64,000 nt of DNA from Mesaphorura yosii (Eukaryota; Arthropoda; Collembola; Poduromorpha; Tullbergiidae): assembly GCA_009869945.1 (NCBI GenBank), contig WIXG01000178.1:62001-126000 (forward strand), given 5' to 3'. Each line of letters opens with the position of its first letter. Within the stretch, counting starts at the first letter, position 1. The notes under the pieces were generated by a model, which was given only the letters and a program-made list of their open reading frames with translations, searched no databases and had not been told where the DNA came from. Shown piece after piece: positions 21,165 to 34,969 of the stretch. Position numbers and translations under genes: made by a program.

Positions 21165-21650
21165 AGTTTAGGCTTGAGCCGGGAAAAGCATGTAAATTCT
21201 TGTATGGAAGAGCTTATTGTATCGATCTTCCCTGACAACTTCTGGCTAATAATTCATCCAGACATCAGTTAATTCAGTTGAAGTGCAAAAGCCGGCTTTA
21301 TGTTTTGGGTTGCTGACTAGAGGTCCGGTTCGCGATCAAGCCTTAGAATCAGGTTTCTGATAACGTTTCAATAGTAACGTGTTTAGTAACAGTAACATGC
21401 ATCACAAGTTTTCAATGGGGTGTCGGGCTTCCCGGACGCAAATCTCCCAAATTAAATAAAGAAACAATTTTGCGAAAACCTGGTAGGGCTGTGCAGCTCT
21501 TGCTGTGTTAGCGCGAGGGACTCGCAGTGCCCCATCATCCGTCCAAGGGATCATTAAGCCAAGTGATCTCGTCTGATTTCATATTCGATTACTTTCCTCC
21601 ACTGCAAATTTCGTTTCTTCGGCATAGAAATTGAATCAGAAGTATGGGAA
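21165..21650. repeat. Dispersed repeat, copy B (no mariner)
   Basis: Continuous relative of the repeat at 12470-14290. Around 21400-21425 it reads through (TGCATCACAAG...GGGGTGTCGGGCTT) where copy A has the mariner inserted at TA, so it represents the unoccupied state. Limits are approximate. Confidence 0.7.
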
Positions 21651-23471
21651 TACTTGCTTTTAAAGGTTTTTCACGCTAACTTGTACCTAATTTATGCGAC
21701 TGAAATCTAAGGCACACAAAAGTAGGCATCATTTAATGTAAGTATTAGCATTAACAAATGCCGTTCTTTGAACTGCAGTCATTGACGTGTTCACCCTCGC
21801 TGTAATTGCGCTTTAGCCTTCTTTCCCGAAAGAGTCAAACTTTTTTATTTTAGCCCTTCGAATGACGCGGAAATATGAAGCTTCTTAAAAGTAGAGTTCG
21901 CCCCGAAAGTTGAAAATCCTCTCGAGTTCGTCCAATTGCGATCGCTATGAAAATTACTGCGCGACTGAGCTCACGTTTGGAGTTTTTGCGCTCGTGCTTT
22001 CACTCACCATTAGAACTTCTGTACAATAAATACGAAATATAAATCATTATTATACTTCCTATTTTACAATTTCTTTGAATTCTTTCTTGTTATCCTCTTT
22101 GGGGACCGAAAGTGATCCTGTTGACTTGTGAGAAAGCATCGACATGGACACGGACAGAGACACAGAAGCCAATATATAATATAAAGATTTATTGATTGTC
22201 AAGTTGAAGTACAAACACAAATAATAATAGTAATGCCAAGCCTTGTTTTCCCGTATTTATTTATTTCGCTCACCCTCTCGGTCGTTGTTCGTCGTCTGGC
22301 TGGAGACAAGCCCCGTAAAATGCAGTGTTTGCACAAGAGATCACAGACTTTTGCTTTTGCAGATTTTATTTCCAGGCTAGGAACGTCATATGGATCCTGA
22401 GAAAGTGCCGATGTTTATGGCTAATGACTAAAGTGAGCGGGATAAGTCGCAATTTTTGTGCTTCTCGTTATTATTTTCACTCAAATTTTCATGGATTCAA
22501 GTTCAAAACGATGTGAAATGGTGTCATACTGCAAAAAAATTGAATGCGTCAATAATTAATTTGGGCAACATTGCCATTCGCAAAGAATTGAAATTTAAAG
22601 AATTTTTACCGAAGAGCAGCATTTTCCTTATAATTATCCTTGTGGATGTGTACAATTTACCATACGTAATATGATGATGCAGTGTGCACAAGTTCACAAA
22701 GCTTCGACCTCAGTGTAATCTTGAATTAATAATATTTGACAGACGCCCGCCTTCTGTGGCTGTCACGGAATGTTTATTCAACTACGCTCATAAATCACGA
22801 TGAATTGGCAATTAAATGTTTCCATTTCTCGCGGGTGCAAGTTCAAACTGCAAACTAACGGTTTCACTTCATTCATGCGCCAGACACACGACTGGCGAAA
22901 TAAATGGTTAATTTAAGACGGCGAACTTTACTCTTCTTGTAACTCTTCCCACTGCCTGCACTGCGTACGCGTGTTCCGTGTTTCTGCGTTGGTTGCTTAC
23001 GATAATAATCATAATAAATTATATCTTCATATTATGAATGATGACAATGAAATACAAAAGGGAAAGTAGAAACATGAAAGGACAAGACAAAGGAAGAAAG
23101 CAATAAATACCGGCGACCGAAATAAAAGAAACAGAAAAAAAGCTACAGACTTTTCTCCCGTTGAAAACTCTTCCTTCCTCTTTCCTAGTTATTATAAATG
23201 TCTTGTCACGTCCAACTCGTAACTTTCTTCCACTTTTTGTGTTGCAACTCCTGCCCTGCGTTTCTGTGATGGAATGATAACGCTTTGCCGTCGCCTCACG
23301 TCGTCCAGGAGTAGCAAAGCACTGTGGAAATATCTCGTCTTCCTGATCCTCAGAATGACTAAACACAACAGATTGTCACAGAGGCTTCAAGGTGAGATGA
23401 AACGCGGATCGTTGCATGTAATCATTAATTACACAGACAGACCGAAATTCTCGGGTTACCTAACCATTTTC

Positions 23472-23650
23472 GATGTGGATTGTCATGCGGATTCTGGACT
23501 TGGTTTTTTTGAAAGTCTAATTATTGCATTACTTCTGATTCTTGGGTATACACAAGACACGGGTTAATACACCTATGACAGCTGCTCTGATGTGCGTCTC
23601 ATTTTGATTTATGACTTGATTTGTCTCACAAAACAATTGCCACCAATTTC
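23472..23650. repeat. Local duplication, copy A (contiguous)
   Basis: First half, 23472-23519, is 48 bp matching 25421-25468 with one mismatch. Second half, about 23519-23650, matches about 26044-26165 more loosely and includes a shared ATTGCATTACTTCTGATTCT run. Confidence 0.8.
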
Positions 23651-25420
23651 TTACTTAAAATTCCCCGAGCTGGTTGTTTGACTATCTTTAACGTAAAAAT
23701 ATTGCTAATAAAGTCAAAGGAGAGTTCAAATGAAAATAAAGTGACAGAAATTGAGCCGAGCTTAGTTAAGTCAAGCACACACTAAAGTGGAAATGAGTTG
23801 AAACGCGACGCGTATAAAACAATTCGTTTATATTCAGTGCATTTGATTCTAAATTGTTTTAAAACTTTCTTTCGGATTTAAATTACATTTTTCGGGAGAC
23901 AGGAAGGCTGCGGCGGCGGTAAAGCTTCAGGAGTATTTGCGAGTATGCTGCTTTGTTAGGACAGGGCAAACAGGATGGATGGATGAAGCGTGGCGGAGGA
24001 TGAGAGAACAGAAAACAGAAAATGACCGAAAGCAAGCCGCTCCTTCGCCGTAGTTGCCATGTTCGTTTGTCTGTGAAGATATTACACGACCTGAAACCGC
24101 AACGCAGCAATTCAAGTGTGATTACGTCTCATCTTCATTTCATCCGCGTCTGTGTGGCCGTTGTCGTTTGTGTGTATGAGTTGACAAAAATAATGGCGAC
24201 GAGTCCTCCTCTAAACTGTAATAATAACTTTAAAACTCCCTGCCACGGTGAGTCGGCTTCAGACGAAATGGTTTATAAAAGGTGAAATGAAAGGGAGAGG
24301 CACAGAGCCAGCCCGAGCGAGAAAGCTGTGAAAAGAAAGCCTCTGCATCTGCATTTAGATTTTGTTTTAGATTAAATAACCAAAGGAAGCTCAGCCAAGC
24401 CAGAAGTGAAAGTGAACATTTCCAAATGTGAAGCCGCGGTGCAGGGAAGTTTTGAGTAGCCCGAAGGACTCTGCCTCTGTCTACATGTGAGGTTATTGCC
24501 TGTTTGGAGTTCAAATGAGTTTTAAAGAGTTGCGCGATATTGAAATGAAAGTACAATACAAAATGAAAGAACTTGTGTAAAATATTATGCCATACGAACG
24601 GAGAAAATCTAATATTTCTCTGGCTGCTTCTCCTCTGTTATTTACTTATATTTGGGTTTTTACATATTATGAATAAAATTCAAAGAAGTTTTATATTAAA
24701 AATGAAGAAGAAAAGACTCGCTGACTTTTGAGCTCGAAACATAAAAAGTTATAAATAAAATGAAATGCTGCATTTACGTCAAACTGGCCCATGTATCGCG
24801 TCGTGTATTGCAGACAGCCAGTTCCAAAATTCCTGCTCATTCAACTTGAGGAGGTTCAAACTGTATCCAAATTGGCTATCGTAGCTGCTTCATTAGGCAC
24901 GCCACAATACACTGAAACAAACGCTAGAAAAAGGGCGAGGCGAGTTTATTTCCTTGCAGCATCACAATCTAGTCAGATGAGACCACGAATGAGCTTTTTA
25001 TAGTGTCCCTTGTGGACGAATTATGGCTCTGCTCTTCTACGTCAATCGCATTCAAGGACGCGGATGTCCTGAAATGCTGAGTTGTCTGTGCGCCAGTAAT
25101 CAAGGCGATGCATACTTTTCAAGATTCGGGATGACTTACATCGCCAGTTTCATCTTATACTATTCGTGCCACAATTGGAGGTTAATTTTTGGCCTGGTTT
25201 ACAGCTGCCTGACTCCCTGCCGCCTGCTCTCTTCGTGTGCCTTGTCTCGTGCGATCGAGCATGCCTGTCTCGCGTGTTAATGCGAATTGTGAGCCAGCAG
25301 CACATTTATTACTCAACGTATTCAAATCCCCGTGTGTGATTGATCGAGTCGTCGAAAGCATGACAATTTCCAATTTTGGCAGTGGAAAGTAGATCACGCA
25401 GCAGGCGTGCAGCAGCACCA

Positions 25421-26165
25421 GATGTGGATTGTCATGCGGATTCTGGACTTGGTTTTCTTGAAAGTCTAGCAGACACATAATTCTAGAACATAAAATTAAG
25501 AAAAGTTTACGATGCAGCTCGGTTGTATGCATGAATCATTAAATGTGTTATGCATAATCGATGTGGAAGAAGAAGTTGAAAGGGCACGAAGCGACGGCCA
25601 ATGGTTGGCTGAGACTTGTCTGCCCTTAAAGCGCATTTATCAGGATATTGTAAGCGAAAAAATCTATGCAGAGCTACCCCGAAGAAACTAGCTAATTACA
25701 CGCAAGCCGTGCAAAATAACTATAACATATCGTATACTCGATTTACTTTATATGCTAATTGCCGCTGCATTGACAAAATACAACGAACCTCTTCTTAAAA
25801 TCCAAAATCCTGTCACTTGCATTTCTCTTATCTGAGGCAAAGTATTACTTTTGTCGTCCGTCATCGGTGTACTTGCTTCTGCAGCTTCGATCCAGCCTGC
25901 CAGCCTCCTCATTTTATTTATCCCGGCCCAATGGTCAAGCCAAGCTACTTACGTAAAACTCCCCGAGCTTGTACGCTGTCGCTTTGGATGAGCGAGTTAA
26001 ATGCATACACACACGGGGAGCATTTGCTTTATCTCTATTTGTTAATTATTGCATTACTTCTGATTCTTGGGTATACACAAGAAGACACGAGTCAATACGA
26101 CTATGACAGCTGCCCTGACGTCCGTCGCATTCCTGATTTGTCTCAAAAGACAATCGCCAGCATCC
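25421..26165. repeat. Local duplication, copy B (split)
   Basis: Same two segments as at 23472-23650, in the same order and orientation, but about 575 nt apart (25469-26043). The spacer has no obvious terminal repeats or coding sequence. Confidence 0.75.
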
Positions 26166-29100
26166 CCATTTTGCTTTCTGTCTTTGTCCGTCTAAACAGG
26201 CAGTACATTCACGCCAAGAGAAAACTTCTCAGGTGATGGCACCATATTAAATACATTTAACAGTTCGATTTTATATTTCAAAACTCTGTTTGGGACTCTT
26301 GTGTGTGTTTATTTCAGACTCGTGCACCTGGGAAGAAGACTACGGCATATGTTTCGCTGAGAAGAGACAACAAAAAGCTTGGTGAGTATCCTTCATCTAA
26401 TACGCTTTCGGCGTTCCTGCTAGATTTTCTAATTAGTAAAAGTTCCGTCCCGTCTAAATTTCATCATACAGACCGCAAGCTAATCCAAAAATGTTCTGCA
26501 GAACTGTGGTACCGTGGCCATACAAAATCTTTCTTTTTCTAATGAGTATGACATGGGGTGCTTGGAGACAAAATAGCCGCGCACGGCTGGCTGGCCATCG
26601 TGACATGGCGATTAGTACACACGGCATTCTATGCATGGAAATACAACTTGATTGAAGACGAGCAGGAGCAGGCAGGCACGAAATTTCTCAAGAATTATTA
26701 CAAAGCAGTATACATTCATGCCTGGTGCATATTAGCAGTCACATTTATTTTATCAGCACCAAAGCTTGGCCACTGTCCGAAGGCCGAATGCTTGCACGAC
26801 CATAAAATATGCCCTTTGTTTTTGATTTGGTATAATTTACGATTTCGCTTTTAACTGAATGAGGGCAGAAGAAATGAATGATGCCTGTCCTCTTGTACGT
26901 TCTCGTGTGTCATGCATCGTAAAAGCCGTACTAAGCGGTCCAGGCCCGACAGCACTTTGCTTTTCGACTTATCACCTTCGAATTTGTCGTTCGCGGGAAC
27001 GACAGAATTCTTTTCAACGGGCTTGGTCAAAATCGGAGCATGAAATGCCAGTAAACTCCGAGCATGAATTGACAATTTCAACATGCACACAAGTGCTTAG
27101 GAACAGAAATTTCAGAAAGGCTTTATGCCTTATTTAGAAGAAGCACGCATTTTCTCAAACTTTCGTGTGATGTGTGATAAACGGTTAAATAAAAGAGCAC
27201 AGCAAATGTTTTAACCTGATTTCCAACAATTGGCTCAACATATCATGCTAAACTCTTTTTGACTTGACGTGGCTTGAGCTCGGTTGCGAAATTGGAATGG
27301 AAATCATGAGCCGCTCACTTTCGTGATGGGTGCAAGTAACATGCGTGTGAAGCGGTGACAAAGATTTTGCAAAAACCGATTTGACTTTGCATTTTGCTAG
27401 GCAATGATTATTGGAGCACGAACCATGCACGGTTTATGAGTTATGAGTCTCGAAAATGTTGGCGAGGAATGGCATGGAATCGGAGATCAAATACCACACG
27501 TACTGTGCAAATCGGGCAAGGACACGAAATCTAAATTCCGTGCTTAATCCCGGAATTTAGAGCACACCTATATTTATGCCTATGTCATGTATGCTCTTGC
27601 CAGTTCAAGTACACGGATCCGTGGCATTATATTGGTAAACAAATTATGAAAGTTGATCTGCTGTGGTAAAGTGCAAAGTTTTCATCCTTTGTCGTGTTGG
27701 AAAAATTAAAGTTTTTTGACACTTTGCGAGGCTGAGATCAAGAGAGAATTTACAAGTTAATTGAGAAGATCGGGAAATGGAAATTCGTGGAATATCAGCA
27801 CACTAAAAGCTTGAGAACAGAGGCGCGGCAAAAGCCAGCCCAACTCAACTAGCAATGCGACTGAGAAGGCTAAACACAACTTTGGTTTGGTCGCCCAAAG
27901 TGAAAGTGTAAAGTCTCCAAGTTAATATCAAAAACATGTTTTACATAACATTATTATTGATGTAGTAAAATTAGAATGAAAAAGTAGACGAGGGCTGAAA
28001 GCACCGTTGCTGTTCTGCTGTTCCTATGATGTTTTAAGTTTATAATAATATTATGGACACGTGAAACGGGAAAGTGTTCGGGGCTCGCGTGGCGGTTTGC
28101 ATTTTCAGTTTTAGGAAACAGTGACTAATTACTGAATTACCGAAAACAAGTTAGCAGGAAACAAACTCCTGCCGTCCTACTTAAGCCGCAGCTGAAATGA
28201 ACTCTGAAAGCCCGAAAAATTTTATTCATTTCGGGGCAAAATGAGAGCATGTATATTGATTGTTGACTTGCATTTAAATTATAATTGCGGCGGTTGGCAA
28301 TTACGTAAATAATTTATGGCCGAATTTGAGCTGTCGAAAGAAGATAAAGTCTGAAGGGTGTTTGGGCTATTATGCGCGAGATCAGTTAACGACTAGTCAG
28401 TGTTTCGTACGTAATTAAAAAGGAATTAAAAGAGCAGTGCGCATAATGCGTGATCGGAAAGTCAATCTCCTGGCAAAGTATTTTTGGACATAACTCATGA
28501 TAAGCATGGTCAAATTGAGTTGTGCGTGTCACCCGAATGCTAAAACCAGGCGGGCTGTATAAATATGCGCAGTAGTAAAATGGGCCATGAATTTAGATGC
28601 ACGAAAGAAAACACCGGATGCAGGAAGTAATAACTCACGGTATTTGTCGCCAATTCCGAATTTTATAATTCACTGAATTCAAAGGGTAACGAGCATTAAT
28701 TTGCCTAGAAATTCTACTCACTCAGCACAGACTTTGCAGATCTTTAAGCGAGCCTCTGTGATTCAGAGTTCTTATTTCAACAAATGTATGGGTGTTTATG
28801 TACTATTTCTCACTCACTTCTTTGTTATTATTTCGAGAAGATTAGCCTTATCGATGAACTCACGGCCTCTTTGGCGCAAATGCCAGACACGTAATTTATT
28901 ACTCCTTGCTGACAATAAACAAAGAACAAGCACTACTAGGATTTGTATTTATGAACATACTCATCCTTGAACTTGTTAGAAATCTTGCCAAATTAATTAA
29001 TGTGCCTTGAACTGGAGCTTTTCGTATACATTTCAGAAACTTGCCCAAAGCGCGTGTCCAGCTCAACTCCTAACTACAAAATGTAGGATTGTTCAAGAAA

Positions 29101-29757
29101 GTTTGATTGAGTGTGAAACTTTGCAATTCAAGCATGGTGCAATAATAAATAAATATGAATCCGTATTTAATTAAAGACTTGACATTTCTTGGAAGTGGCA
29201 TTCTTCATGTTGGTCGATTGGTCTTCATCCACCGCACTCTAGACAGAGGACGAGTGTCAAGTGGAAATGTGGTATAAAACAATTTGTCAGTAATTCTAAT
29301 CTGTGGTTACGTTTCTTGTTCTTGCACAACTTGGACGCACGGTGAAAATATTTCCACTCTTGCTCACTTGAAGGTAGAAGAAAATTTTGAGAGTTGTTCA
29401 CCGAAAGTTTCCGCATAAACTTTTTGTCCTCTTTCCGTTCGTTCGTTTGGGACTAAATACTTTTACAAATATAAAGTTGTTTTTCTATTTTAACAACTCG
29501 GTGGGAGGCATTTTTGAAGAGATGGGAAACAGAAACTTTATGACATCAAAGCCATAAATAGACCGCGACATTCGCAAAGAAATTTACTGGAAAAGCGAAT
29601 TGTGCCTCGAGACGTACGCACTTGAGGACTCTAATAATAAGGCTCCTCTCCAACACAATCCTGTCGGCCTCGGCGTGTATCTCATGAACAAATTGGAAAA
29701 AAAGTACGTACTTCATTAATATCCTTATCGATTGCTCTCTAATCACAGATTGACAGG

Positions 29758-31759
29758 ATGAGCAGTACACCACTCTTCACGTACCGCCCCGCCCAGGGCC
29801 ACCAAAACAAGCCACTGGTTGTGGTGTTGGGCAATCGGGACTACTTGATTGAGAACATCCTGCGCGATGTGGCCGTAGTGCTTACTTTTGGAGTGCGGAG
29901 CGTCAAGAAGCTGAACAGATACACGTATCGTGAGGTCAGAGGACTATTTCTCACACACAACTACAGCTTCACTCTTGAAGATGTTGTCAATTTTAGCAAC
30001 TTGAAACTGATTGTGCGAATTGGATGTACGCACGATGGTATGGACTCTGACGTAAGCGCCGACGGATTGAAGCAACTCAGGCTCATGTGCACCATTTAGC
30101 AAGAGCATTTATGCAATTGTTGCAGGCTGCTGGAGAGTTTGGAATTGCCGTCAGCACCGTTCCAGGATACGGAGTGGAGGAAACTGCCGACACAACAATT
30201 TTCCTGCTTCTGAGTTTGTACCGCAAGAATTGCCTGAAAATACTTGAGGAGTCTGAGCCACGGCTGAGTCCCCTGCAGGTACACAAAATTTTGATATGCT
30301 GTTGCAATTTTATTGAAATTTAATGTGTCGTTTTGCCGTGTGTAGATTTACAAGGAGAACTTCAGAGTGCGAGCAATTCGGGGCGACACTCTTGGCATCA
30401 TTGGATTTGGACGCACCGGGCTGGCCGTTGCACTCAGAGCACAGGCATTTGGAATGAACGTCATCTTTTACGACCCTAACGTGCCTGTCGGGATCGAGGT
30501 GAAGTTGGGAATCAAGAGAGTCGGCAACCTTAACGATTTGCTGGCACAATCTGACGCAGTCACGCTGCACTGTCGCCTCACTTGCGAGAACAGGAATTTG
30601 ATCAATCCTGATAACATTCTGCGCATGAAATTCGGTAAAATTCAAATGATTATTTAATCATCATCACTGTTTCTTTGGTTTCTTCATAAAATGAAAATCT
30701 AATTGGAATTTGCTCCAGGATCTTTTTTGGTCAACGCCTCGCACTCTGGTTTGGTTGACAAGGAGGCACTTCAGCCATATTTGAAGGTTCGACGAATCGA
30801 CTGCGCCAGCCTGGACATACACGAGAGCGAGCACGTGTCGTTCTGCAAGCTGGGACCACGGCAAGCGATGCCGGTGTCAATGTCCGAGTACTTGGACGCT
30901 CGCAGCATGGAGCTCAGGTGAGTTGCATCTTCTTTGAGCCATTCACGTGCATGTGCATTCATAAATTCGTATTGATGGTAATAACAGGACCATGGCGGCT
31001 GTAGAAATGCGACGTGGAATAATTGGAACGATTCCGACTTCATTGTCAAGCTGCGTTAACGAACAGTGCTTATCGCGTGGATACGGAAGCCTTTTCAACC
31101 CACCGGCAAGCCAAGGCTCAAACACATCGCCGGTTGTGTCAAGCTCCACCGACTCGGATGACACGTGGATCAGTAGCGCACGCAGCTCCTCCATGCCCGA
31201 TCTGATTTCGCCCTCTGTCGAATCTCAGCTGATGCCATGCCGAGCAGCAGCAGCTCCAGCTCCAACCGGGGCGGCAAAATTGGAACCAGATTCCAGCCGC
31301 GTATTTCCATTAATTTGGATGTCGGAGTCGAATCCTCGTTACGCGCAGCCGGATGTCTTCAGGATAACTGGTCCGGGACTAGCATCTGACCTTCATGGAG
31401 GGCAAGGTGGTTGGCACAGAGTTGAGAATGAGGATGGCGGACGTGGAGGTGATACAAGCAGTGACTCCGACTCGATGTCCGAAGACAGACCTCTTCTGCA
31501 GGATGGACACGAAACATCTCCCTCACCTGCACCAGCATCCGCACCCGTGCGAGTGCCAGCGATCTTGCCCGCACTGGAGCCGAGACAATTCAGGCAGCTC
31601 CCAATACCGTTTAGCCAGAGGATGCTTCCGGTGCCCATACAGCCAATTCCGGCACCGATACAGTTGAGGGAAGGCCCTCCATCGGCCTACGTGGTTCGTA
31701 TTCCGAGACAGTATCGCTCCGACTCGCCTGCTCCGTCATCTAACGAGAGATACGTTTAG
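29758..31759 (+). CDS. Divergent CtBP-family protein, probable pseudo-dehydrogenase
   Basis: Exons 29758-30051, 30126-30278, 30346-30634, 30719-30917 and 30988-31759 join to 568 residues. CtBP proteins are NAD(H)-binding transcriptional co-repressors of the D-2-hydroxyacid dehydrogenase fold. Family signatures are [25 protein letters not shown]...[22 protein letters not shown] (GxGxxG, residues 169-174), VIFYDP and DAVTLHC. NAD binding therefore looks possible. Of the catalytic Arg-Glu-His set, the Arg of the usual NTARGG motif is His254 (NASHSG), the Glu of HESE is kept (residues 281-283), and the His of the usual CTPHAAW is gone (MPVSMSEY, residues 296-303), as is its Trp. A tail of about 225 residues after SSCVNEQCL is Ser/Asp- and Pro-rich and looks disordered. 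Human CtBP1 has 440 residues. This looks like a diverged paralogue, not the canonical CtBP gene. Confidence 0.9.
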
Positions 31760-32254
31760 AATCGCGAAGGTTAATCCAAAAACACAGCACAAAATAATAT
31801 AAAATAAGCATATATCAACCTTAAACAGGTTTGGGGTTCCGTAGAGTAGAAAAACATGAATTGAGCTGAACTGCTCACATGAACCCCAATTTAGTTGTAG
31901 TTGCGGCACAAAGTTTAAAGTTAGTTGCATAAATTAAAGTACGAAATCGGTAGATTTTACGTGTTTTGGTGCTAAATCGAGGTGCCAAAAGTTAGTACAC
32001 CTGAGAGGAAAGCCTCACATTAGTAATTGTAGACTGATTATACGAAGACTATCAAAGCCTGGCTGATAAGCAATGAGTTTGGTAAATGAGACTGAAGAAT
32101 ATCCGAATAGACTTTATTTGGGACAGAATGCTTAAAGTACAAGAATATTAAAATATTAATAATGATGCACTTATTTTCTTCTGGAGCCTGTGAATCCAAA
32201 GATATCAATTGTATTTTCTGTCTGTAGCACTAGATTGCCTGATAGAGAAATAAA
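31760..32254 (+). other. 3'UTR of the CtBP-like gene with AATAAA at 32249
   Basis: No canonical signal occurs directly after the stop codon. AATAAA at 32249-32254 is the first good one, giving a 3'UTR of about 500 nt. No repeats were seen in it. Confidence 0.4.
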
Positions 32255-34969
32255 AACTTTAGATTGTGGAGAATAAGCAACATGGCCGCATTTTCTGCAA
32301 GGCTGCGGCAAGATTTACAAAACCCTCGGCATGAAGAAAACATTTAAGCCTAAATCCAATGCTCCCATGCGCCAAATATGCGTATTTGTTTATGAATGCG
32401 ACAATTTCCATGAAAATATTAAACATTGCCAAATCTTCGCATGCAAAGATGGTACTCAAGTGATAGTACAATTTGAAATCCTCCACCCAACCGCAGGCGG
32501 CATGACCTTCGGATCGGAATTGCGCTGCATGCAGTTTACTACAGAATATCTGCATTTACACTAGGAAATCTTTGGAGGGGAATCGGGTGAGAAAAAAATG
32601 CATCTCTACCACTTTTGTTTTTGTGAGTTATGTGATTGTTAATGTCCTACGCGACGTCTGTTCGGGTCGACGCTTGAGCCCCTTCTCGTTTTATTCATTT
32701 TCCACTTTCTACTATCTCCGGTCTTCTTAAAATATTGCTTTTCTTTGCATTCAAAGTGCAAAACCTCAAGGCTAGATCACCATTTATATTTGCATTTGCG
32801 TCCTGAAAATGCCTCCTCCTTTTCTGCCATTCACGTCGAATTTTTCAAGTTGAAGAGAAAGAAACGCTGCCAGTTTTTACATCGCAAAGTTTTGCCAAAC
32901 TTTGTCCTTTTATAATTTACAATTTTGTGTCGTCAATTGAATCGTCAAGAACGAAAATCTCATGCAGTTATGGCTTTCTTTTCAGATTGCAATTACAGCT
33001 GCACAAAATGAATGCACATTTCTAATTTATGATCTTCTGGTTTCCATCTCGGAATAAATGCGATGCACTCAGAACTGAACCAAACGAGCGAAAATGAGAA
33101 ACTGCCGCAACAAGAAGGGAGTTGGGAAACACGAGCGGGAGGGTTTCGTTGTAAGGGAATAAAATTTATTTTAATAGCAACTTATTATTGTTATGAAGTC
33201 TTAAAAAGCAAAGCAAGGGATCTGCTCTCTGCTCTCAACTATAACTCCCTCCGGCTCTCATCGGGATTATTCTGAATCATTAATTATACGAGCATTTCTG
33301 CTGTAACAATTTGAACTTGTTATGTCTGGTCGATTTATTAAATTGCACAGCAGCGATTATTACGCATTACGCCGGCGTTGAAACGTCTTTCCGGATCTCC
33401 GTAATTCATGAACAATAATTTAATAGCCATGATTATTATTGCTCCGACGACTACCACCCGATCCTCTTCCTCATTTCACAGGACTCACGGCTTAGGCCAG
33501 AATTTCTGCACTTCAATCGAAGCAAATGTTACTAATTCCAGAATTTGTAATCAGCGAAGCAAAACTCAGATCCTAACATCTTGTTACATGATAAATTCGC
33601 ATTCGCACCTTTCTCAATCGAATGGAATTAATAAGTTTCACCTCTGATAAAATGACAGTTTGATTGAAGTATCCCAGAAATGGATGACACCGCAGCACTT
33701 AAGCGACTCCGTGCATTTAATTCGTGGTTCTTCAAAGAACACTCTCCAAGCAAAGTGCAGATTCAGCGAAAAGACAAATGACAAATAATTCGATACAGAT
33801 CTAAAACAGCGAAGCACAAAGAATGGGGCCACGGTAAGAGAGAGTGTGTCATCGCCGAAGTGGAACCGTCTTGATTAATGAATTGTGAAGTAATTGTTGT
33901 GGTAAGTCTACAAGGGATCAGCAATGATCGCTTTCATCTTGAAAAAAAAACATTCTAGTGACTTGGACAGTTTGCACTTCATACGAGGAATTTAACGAGT
34001 AAATGTGACAGTAAGCAGTTAAAATTAAGAGGCTGGGCTCCTGAGACTGAATAAAATGCACACTTTCGCTGAAAACGGAAAATATTTTAAGAGCTTGGTT
34101 GACAAAAATATTCCACGACACGCGGCACGAGAATCCTTCTGCCTCCTTCGTTCTTAATTCCATTTTTCTATCGCTAAAGTTTCCAAAAAGCAGAATTCAA
34201 GAGGGGGACGGTCAGACCACGGTCGCCTGCCGCACTTGACAAGAGTATCACACTTCTGAAGTGCAAATTCGTCTTCGTCATATCGCACCCTTGTGCTTCA
34301 CTCCAACGTAAATAAGAAAGACATTAGCGCGACGGCATTGCATTAATGCAGAACATCATTCACAGCGTCGAACGGTAAACATTGTCCTTGTTGTCACTGA
34401 TTTTAAGTAAACAATGAATCAAAAGGATGTTGATAGTGCAAAGGTGGGACTGAATTTGCACTGAGCACTTTAAAATATGCTTTCCTATTTCAACTGCATT
34501 CAAATTTTAGGCGAGATGACAGGAGGAAGGGAAGCAGGCGAAAGCTTTTATTTTAATGCATAATATTGATCTCAGCATTCACATTTCAATTTATTAAAAG
34601 TACTATTAAGTTTATTGGATCAATTTTAATGTTATTTGGGATTGCAGCTTATGCTTTACGCCTTCCCTTGCTTGCCGACTCTCTCAACCCCACGTCATCG
34701 TCCCGTCGTGCTGCATTTTCGCTTTGTGATTTTATTTATTGGTGCAACAAATACGGGACGTAATTTTCGTATTTTACAAGACTGCATTACACGAAATGCC
34801 TCGAATCGAATAAAGCGCATTCGCGCCAGGAAAAGGACGCGCCTTCATCATATCGAAATCATTATCTCTACGACCAGTACGAAGTTTGATGTGGTATCCT
34901 GCTGCTGAACTTTTTGTCCTCATCCAGAAAGAAAGAATGCTACACAGGAATTAGTCAAGATACTAGGAT

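Larger units (their letters stand above)
20745..29757. other. Intergenic region between ETFRF1 and the CtBP-like gene
   Basis: About 9 kb without a recognised gene. It holds copy B of the dispersed repeat (21165-21650) and a split duplication (23472-23650 with 25421-25468 and 26044-26165). Other open frames are short, low in conserved motifs and look like chance. The 5' end of the CtBP-like transcript probably begins in its last kilobase. Confidence 0.5.

Noticed and set aside
20133-29757. A RAS gene after ETFRF1, as in vertebrates
   Set aside because: No exon with RAS GTPase motifs was found, so the conserved linkage stops at ETFRF1.
31359-31667. Open frames antisense or shifted within the CtBP-like last exon
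   Set aside because: Explained as shadows of the Pro/Ser-rich tail coding sequence.
32331-32564. 77-codon frame after the CtBP-like poly(A) signal
   Set aside because: No recognisable domain and no splice or promoter context.
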